Positions 58,901-64,000 of a stretch of 64,000 nucleotides of DNA are shown in pieces (the first letter of the stretch is position 1; every line of letters starts with the position of its first letter). This DNA is from Costus lasius (lineage: Eukaryota; Streptophyta; Magnoliopsida; Zingiberales; Costaceae): positions 93,742,439 to 93,806,438 of the forward strand of contig CM050450.1 of assembly GCA_027563935.2 (NCBI GenBank), read 5' to 3'. A model generated the notes under the pieces. That model was not told where the DNA came from and ran no database searches. It worked only from the letters and a program-made list of their open reading frames with translations. Both the position numbers and the translations under genes were made by a program.

Positions 58901-59861
58901 TGGAAATGACATTCCTGAAATGCATGCGGTTAAGGCATGGTTAAGGAAATGTTTCCAGATGAAAGATCTAGGAGAAGCAGCCTATGTATTACGTGTGAAG
59001 ATCTACAGGGATAGATCTAAGAGGCTTCTCGGGCTGTGCCAGAGTATTTACATTGATAAAGACCTGGAGAGATTTCATTTAGAGAATTCTAAAAGAGGAT
59101 ATCTTCTAGTCAGACATGGTCTGAATCTTTCAAAGAGTCAGTGTCCACAAACACAGACTGAGAAAGATGAAATGGACAATACGCCTTATGCTTCGGCTAT
59201 TGGGTCCATTATGTATGCGATGTTGTGTACTCGCCCAGACGTCGCTTACGGGTTAAGCGTGACCAGTCGGTTCCAAAGTAATCCAGGTATGGCGCACTGG
59301 ATTGCAGTCAAGAACATTTTAAAATATCTGCGGAGGACCAAAGATATGTTCTTGATATATGGTGGTCAGGAAGAACTCAGTATTGAAGGATATACTGACG
59401 CTTCGTTCCAGTCTGACCAGGATGATTTCCGATCGCAATCAGGCTATGTTTTTAGCTTGAATGGAGGAGCAGTGGTGTGGAAAAGTTTCAAACAGTCAAC
59501 TGTTGCTGATTCCACAACAGAAGCCGAGTATGTTGCAGCCTCGGAAGCATCCAAGGAGGCAGTGTGGATTCGTAAGTTCGTGAGAGAACTTGGTGTTGTT
59601 CCTTCGAGTGCAGATCCTTTGGTTATCTTCTGTGATAACACTGGAGCAATCGCACAAGCAAAGGAACCACGGTCGCACCAGAAGTCCAAGCACATACAGA
59701 GACGGTTTCATTTGATCCGGGAGATCATAGATCGTGGCGAGATCAAAATCTGCAAGGTTCATACAGATGACAATCTGGCAGACCCGCTTACCAAGCCTCT
59801 GGCGCAGCAGAAGCATGAGAAGCACTGTAATAATATGGGTTTGAGATTTCTCAACCATTAG
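55974..59861 (+). pseudogene. C4 gag-pol, nearly intact: one TAG, RT box YVDV
   Basis: The frame is continuous for 1,295 codons apart from one TAG at 56871-56873 (CAG in sisters), shortly after the protease motif WVLDTACG. Zinc knuckle, integrase HSD and SDRGGEY and RNase H motifs are kept. Three changes at conserved sites stand out: ERRNITL for ERRNRTL just after the integrase glutamate, FSLVAMF for FSPVAMF in RT, and YVDV for YVDD (58878-58889), which removes a metal-binding aspartate of the RT active site. Even with read-through of the TAG the RT should be dead. This copy may still have supplied RNA templates. Confidence 0.94.
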
Positions 59862-59881
59862 ATTAAGTGCAAGTGGGAGAT

Positions 59882-61562
59882 TGTTGGGGTATGCCCTTAA
59901 GGCTAATGTTTGAGGCCTTGGGATTGTATCAGTATCATGTATAAAACTCTTATGTTTATAAAGGCATGGTTGTTATTCAGGTTGTTATATTGTCTGCTGC
60001 AATGATTGTACTTCTGAATAATGTCTCAAAGCTGTTCAGCTGGGCTGACATGCAGTTTTGTCCTTAGTCGAGATATCTTGGTGAACATGAGACAGCCTTG
60101 ATATGGTTAAGACTAATATGTGTTCTAATCTTATAGGATGCTTCGAGCATGGAATAAGATGTAGACTCATGGGTACATTGGATGTACTGGACAGACCCTA
60201 CTAGGATATTCAATTGCTTGTCACAATGTGAATAATCCTTGAATGCGACAAGTGGCACATTTCCTCTGACTTGAGATCACTTGTGTTTCTAAATGATGAT
60301 TGTCATTGTTTTGAGGTAGTTCAATATCATTTGAAACATAATGGTTATAGACTATCTTGGATGGTGAGCTTGAGTCAGGTTAGGGCACTAGTGATAGACA
60401 AAGGATTGCCGTCTCCTTGTTTAAGGAGTGTGATGTTCTAAAGGGGCCCCCTGGATGAGATGATTGAGAAAGTGTATGGCCATACCCAGGTGACTGTGTT
60501 CATCTGTTCTAATCATACTTATCATATTCGAGTTACAGGCTTGACACGCTTGTCCAATAAGAACATCCAGTGGCAAAGGAATTATGTATGCCTAGTGAGT
60601 TGATTCACACTTGTGCTGTGGTTTGGGTGTAGTCTTGGAAGACTCTTTTCTTTATATCGGGAGACAGTGATGTGTTGCTAGATACCCCTCACTGATCATG
60701 ATAACGTGAGTTATCGTTACCGACATTTAAAGGAAACCCTCAGGGTCGCACAATTTGATGATATGGCTTACTTAAGTCAGATCGTGTGGACTGAATTATT
60801 TGGGTTCAGTTTAAAGGGATTTAATCTCTGATTGTAAGTGAGATCTGGTCTGATCATGTTTGATTGATTAGGGCTTGAGATCGATAAGCTTCGATCGAGA
60901 GATTGGATGCTAGATCAGTGAGATCAGGAGCATCAAGAGATCGACGGTCAGATCAAGAGCCTTAGGGTTTAATGTGATCTGGACTAATGGCTTGGGTCGA
61001 TTGGTCTATGAACCAAACCAAATTGAACCAGCTCATTAAGTGAGCGTGTGGTTCAAATTGAGAGGAGTTTGCGCATGGGGGTAAACCCATGATCGCAAGT
61101 GAGTGAGTGGCTTTCTACTTTTAGAAAGCATGATCACATTCGTGACCACTACTCACGTTCACGCCTAAGGCGCCCTCATCTCTCATTTTTCCTCACTCTC
61201 GTCGCCAACTTGGGCATTCAGCACTTGCACTCTCGTGTGGTGAAGAGGTTGACGAAAAAGAGAAGGAAGAATTTGGCCAAGCAAAGTGATCTTTCCCTTC
61301 CATTCGACAACGGCTTCTTGGAACCTTGCTAGCACAAGGAGCACCAAGGAAGAGTAGGCGACACCAATTGTGTGCGTCACCTTTGGAGAAGGAGCACTTG
61401 CGCCTTTCCTTCCAAGACACCATCTAAGTGATGGCAATGGTGAGAATCGTTTTTAAGTTGAACATATTATATGCATAGATCTTTGAAACCCCTTCCGCTG
61501 CATCAAAATTGTCATATGCGCCTCCTATAGGGTTTCGCCCCCTTGTTTTAGGGGACCTTTCA
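59882..61562 (+). mobile_element. C4 3' LTR
   Basis: It begins TGTTGGGG after AAGTGGGAG and ends GGGGACCTTTCA, followed by CTCAT. It is one base longer than the 5' LTR because of a G-run indel near 61078. Confidence 0.95.
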
Positions 61563-62452
61563 CTCATAGCCTAAACGATCATAGAGAAAATTCCCCATGT
61601 CTTCCATATAGTTTCCCAACGCCTCGATATCCATATGAATGTGACTTATCTGCTCGTGTAACCCTCCTATGCCTGCAATCACCCTCTCCATCCACTGCTC
61701 CTGCCTGTACAACTGTGTAGTGATAGTCTAAAACCCTAGGTCTCGGTAACTCTGCCAACCTCTCTGATCTGGGGCTGCGTGATGTGAGGATGATCCGGCG
61801 GCTCCTAGAGGCGGTGGCTCAGTGACTCTGGGTGGCGAGGAGTCAATACTCATACCAAACTGGTCATCACCCAAAGCAGGAGGTGGTGGAGGCAGTGATG
61901 TCTCTGGTGCAGGTGTAGCATAGGATATACAACTGGGTAATAGCTTCCAATTTTCAAGGCTCTGTACTAATGTCCGTCCGGGGTTAGGCAATGGCAATGT
62001 GGGAAGACCTGGCTGAAGTATCAAACTATAAGTATCCCCATCACGCTGAATCATCTTCATCGCAATGCATGATTCAATATCTATCCTGGAGTTGCCTCGA
62101 GCAACCTCGATCCCATAGGGCGCAATCCCAAGATGTAGTGCTATAGGAGTAAGGAAACCTCCTATCACTATAGCCCCTTTCTTAGCCCTTGACACCTTAC
62201 TAAGGTGTCTCATGAAAAAGAAAGCTATATCTATAGTGTAACCATGAAGCATACTCCAGAGTAAATATAATTCAGTGTGAGTGACAATACCATCACTATC
62301 TCCTCGCCCGAATATCGTGTGTGCAAGGACGCGGTGGGCATATCTGATGCAGGGGTTCGAAATCTTCGAAGCTCTTGCTGTTGAGGCTGAATACCTGCTG
62401 TCTAAGGAAATCTGATCCCAAAAGATATGCTCAAGAAATCCAATGGGTGGTT
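61563..62452 (-). pseudogene. H-B Athila-type gypsy gag/ORF1, central and C-terminal part
   Basis: The minus strand is open from 62452 to the TAG at 61730-61728 (about 240 codons). Past this stop the same frame continues to 61563 and, after C4, to 43181. Recognisable segments are FWDQI, NPCIRYAHRVLAHTIFGR, a GYTIDIAFFFMRHL helix-like segment and a proline-rich stretch near the stop. This matches the order I know from ORF1 of Athila-like elements. Beyond the stop, QEQWMERVIAGIGGLHEQI looks coding, so the TAG is probably a later mutation. The N-terminus is cut off by the insertion at 62453. H-A (8742-9175) supplies the kind of N-terminus that is missing here. Confidence 0.7.
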
Positions 62453-64000
62453 GTCACGCCCCGGCGGAAGCCGGCTATTTCTAGCGCAGGGTTCCCCAGG
62501 GAGTAACAATGTTGATAGGAACCAGAGAACTACAATAATCCAATATCATTTATTTAATAAACAATCCAATCTTAACATCTACAGTTTTATAACAGAATAT
62601 CTGAATACAACTATCCAAATTATCAACTGAATAAAATACAAAAGGCAACTATCTCAACTCGGGCTGGTATCTGCTATCTACTCTATCCCTCCCAAAAGCT
62701 AACTCTGTACCTAGAAGAGAAACAAAGGGAGTTAGCAGAAATGCTAAGTAGGAATCAACAAACATGGTGAGGGAATCAAATAACAGGATAATACAATAAC
62801 TGAAACAACGATATACAAATAATATAAGAATGTCGTGCAAATCATCAAGCTGGCCAACAGATCTCACTTAAGAGCCGCACTCATTTTCAGAGTGTTTCCA
62901 CTATTGCTCATGCAATGGAACGACTGTCCTAAACAGCCCGGAGTGTTGCGTCCAACACTGACATCCGTAGTATTGTCCTTAAGACAACTGACGGTGTCGT
63001 ACCGGCATCTCAGATAGTCCGATGCGCATCGGAACTATAACTCAGATAAACAGGCCACTGGAGAATAAATCATCCAGGTCAGCGGTCAAAATATATCAGG
63101 ACTTTATCATCTCAGATTTATAACGGTTCCACATACTTATATGTCAATATCACAGATACACAATTGTTCAACCAGGCTCATAAGTCAATATATCAGGTAT
63201 CTCAAAACAGGTTTGTTAACCATTTATACAGAAGCAGAATATGACCAAATAAACAAGATAATTGAGGTAAACAGGAATTTCAGAAACAAACCAAGCAGAC
63301 GAAGCAATCAAATATCAGTGTCAATCAATTCTATCATATGCATTATATATCAAATCAAAGGATTAAACAGCAAATCCTATAATTCTTGACACTGTAAGAA
63401 AGGAGTATGGTAAGATTCTTACCTCGAACGATGTTATCCTGAATCCTTTTGAAAAGCCAGTTAGTTGTATATCAAACAATGCAAGCCGATTATTGGATCA
63501 ACCACTCTGTAACATGAATTTGTACATGAACTCTATCATTAAACATTCTAATTTGAAAACTAAAATTACCAACATGTAGAACATAACCCTAAACCTAGAG
63601 AACCAGTCTCAGATCATATGAACCGAACCTAAAACCCACTGAACCGGACAGAATTGCACTGAATCGATCAAATTTACCCTGAACCAAGTCAGACCGAGAC
63701 TTCTAACTTACATTACACAAAATAGAAAACTCATCTAAAGCTATACAGATTACCATTAGATAGGAAATTTAATTACCTTTCCAACGACTACCTGAACCGG
63801 CCCGGATTCGACCGAATCGGGGTCGAACCGGTCAAAATTCAATTACTGACCCAACTGGAATTGAACCGCTCAGTCCGGTTCAATTCGATTTCAAAACTCA
63901 GCGACCGGTTTATTTATAAATAAACCGCCGCCCAAACCCAAAGTTTGGACCGAACCGAAGCTCGTTCGCGCTGCCCAAACGCCGCCGCGCAAGGCCGCCG
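62453..64000 (-). mobile_element. LTR of another element, probably Ty3/gypsy chromovirus-like, partial
   Basis: The H-B gag stops abruptly at TGTCACGCCCCGG (62453), a terminus I associate with plant Ty3/gypsy (Tekay/Del-like) LTRs. On the minus strand it reads ...CCGGGGCGTGACA, the 3' end of such an LTR, so minus orientation is favoured. The rest, to the window edge, has no long open frame. It has several GAACCGG/CCGGTTC words (63780-63910) and TTTATAAATA (63912-63921) next to a GC-rich tract. GTGGT (62448-62452) is the expected target duplication. The other end is outside the window. Confidence 0.5.

Larger units (their letters stand above)
43297..61562 (+). mobile_element. C4, Ty1/copia element containing C5
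   Basis: C4 is flanked by CTCAT at 43292-43296 and 61563-61567. The LTRs are 43297-44976 (1,680 bp) and 59882-61562 (1,681 bp), with about thirteen differences by eye including one single-base indel. The leader is interrupted at 45330 by C5. Without C5 it is about 9.09 kb. It lies inside the gag of H-B, in the opposite orientation to that gene. Confidence 0.96.

Noticed and set aside
1..64000. CRISPR arrays, bacterial operons, rRNA genes, host plant genes
   Set aside because: No regularly spaced repeats with unique spacers, no rRNA motifs, and no open frame outside transposon proteins was recognised.

Overview
This window is plant repeat DNA with no host gene that I can find. The base layer is a Ty3/gypsy element of Athila type on the minus strand. 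It is identified by a gag-like ORF1, long AT-rich untranslated regions and a large LTR with cactctcgcac-type motifs. Into it, at least nine members of one Ty1/copia family have inserted in layers. The copia copies share LTRs of about 1.68-1.74 kb starting TGTTGG(G/A)GTATGCCC, a primer-binding site TGGTATCAGAGC (initiator tRNA-Met) and a single gag-pol ORF of 1,294-1,295 codons. A flowering plant is certain from the element types. I cannot name the species.

Layout. 1-2638: 3' end of copia copy E1 (RT/RNase H plus 3' LTR), inserted into copia copy E2. 2639-8741: rest of E2, itself split by a minus-strand solo LTR, S1 (2812-4553, target duplication GTTTA). 8742-10140: minus-strand gag N-terminus and leader of a gypsy element (H-A). 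10141-11003: LTR-like insertion X. About 11036-13000: gypsy LTR. 13001-15579: 3' noncoding part of gypsy element H-B, cut by solo copia LTR S2 (13528-15210). 15580-42851: copia C1, containing C2 (17476-35675), which contains C3 (20422-29506). 42852-43296: more H-B, including the end of its gag. 43297-61562: copia C4 containing C5 (45331-54503). 61563-62452: H-B gag. 62453-64000: LTR of a different, probably Ty3/gypsy chromovirus-like element, running off the window. Every copia copy with both ends in the window has a 5-bp target duplication at its outer ends (GTATT, ATAGC, CCTTC, CTCAT, TATAG, GTTTA, CAACC), so the nesting order is firm. Removing each insert leaves copies of about 9.1 kb.

C5 (two LTR differences seen by eye) and C3 (about eight) have uninterrupted gag-pol and are the likely recent autonomous copies. 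C1, C2, C4 and E2 carry stops or frameshifts, and C4 also has its RT YVDD box changed to YVDV.

The most interesting signal is in the untranslated part of the copia family. All nine LTR groups keep a tiny open exon, ATG GCN (A/T)TG, followed at once by a splice-donor-like GTATGA/GTAAGA/GTGAGA. All five copies whose gag start is in the window have a branch-point-like CTGAC (CTTAC in C2), a T-rich tract and TTGTAG just upstream of gag, in the same reading phase. This predicts a roughly 1.9-2.0 kb intron that removes the primer-binding site and leader and places the real gag start inside the LTR. The intron carries twin hairpins with compensatory base changes. The LTR carries a hairpin about 1.23 kb from its start whose sequence differs in every subfamily while the pairing is kept. 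All three nested copies (C2 in C1, C3 in C2, C5 in C4) sit inside this predicted intron in sense orientation.
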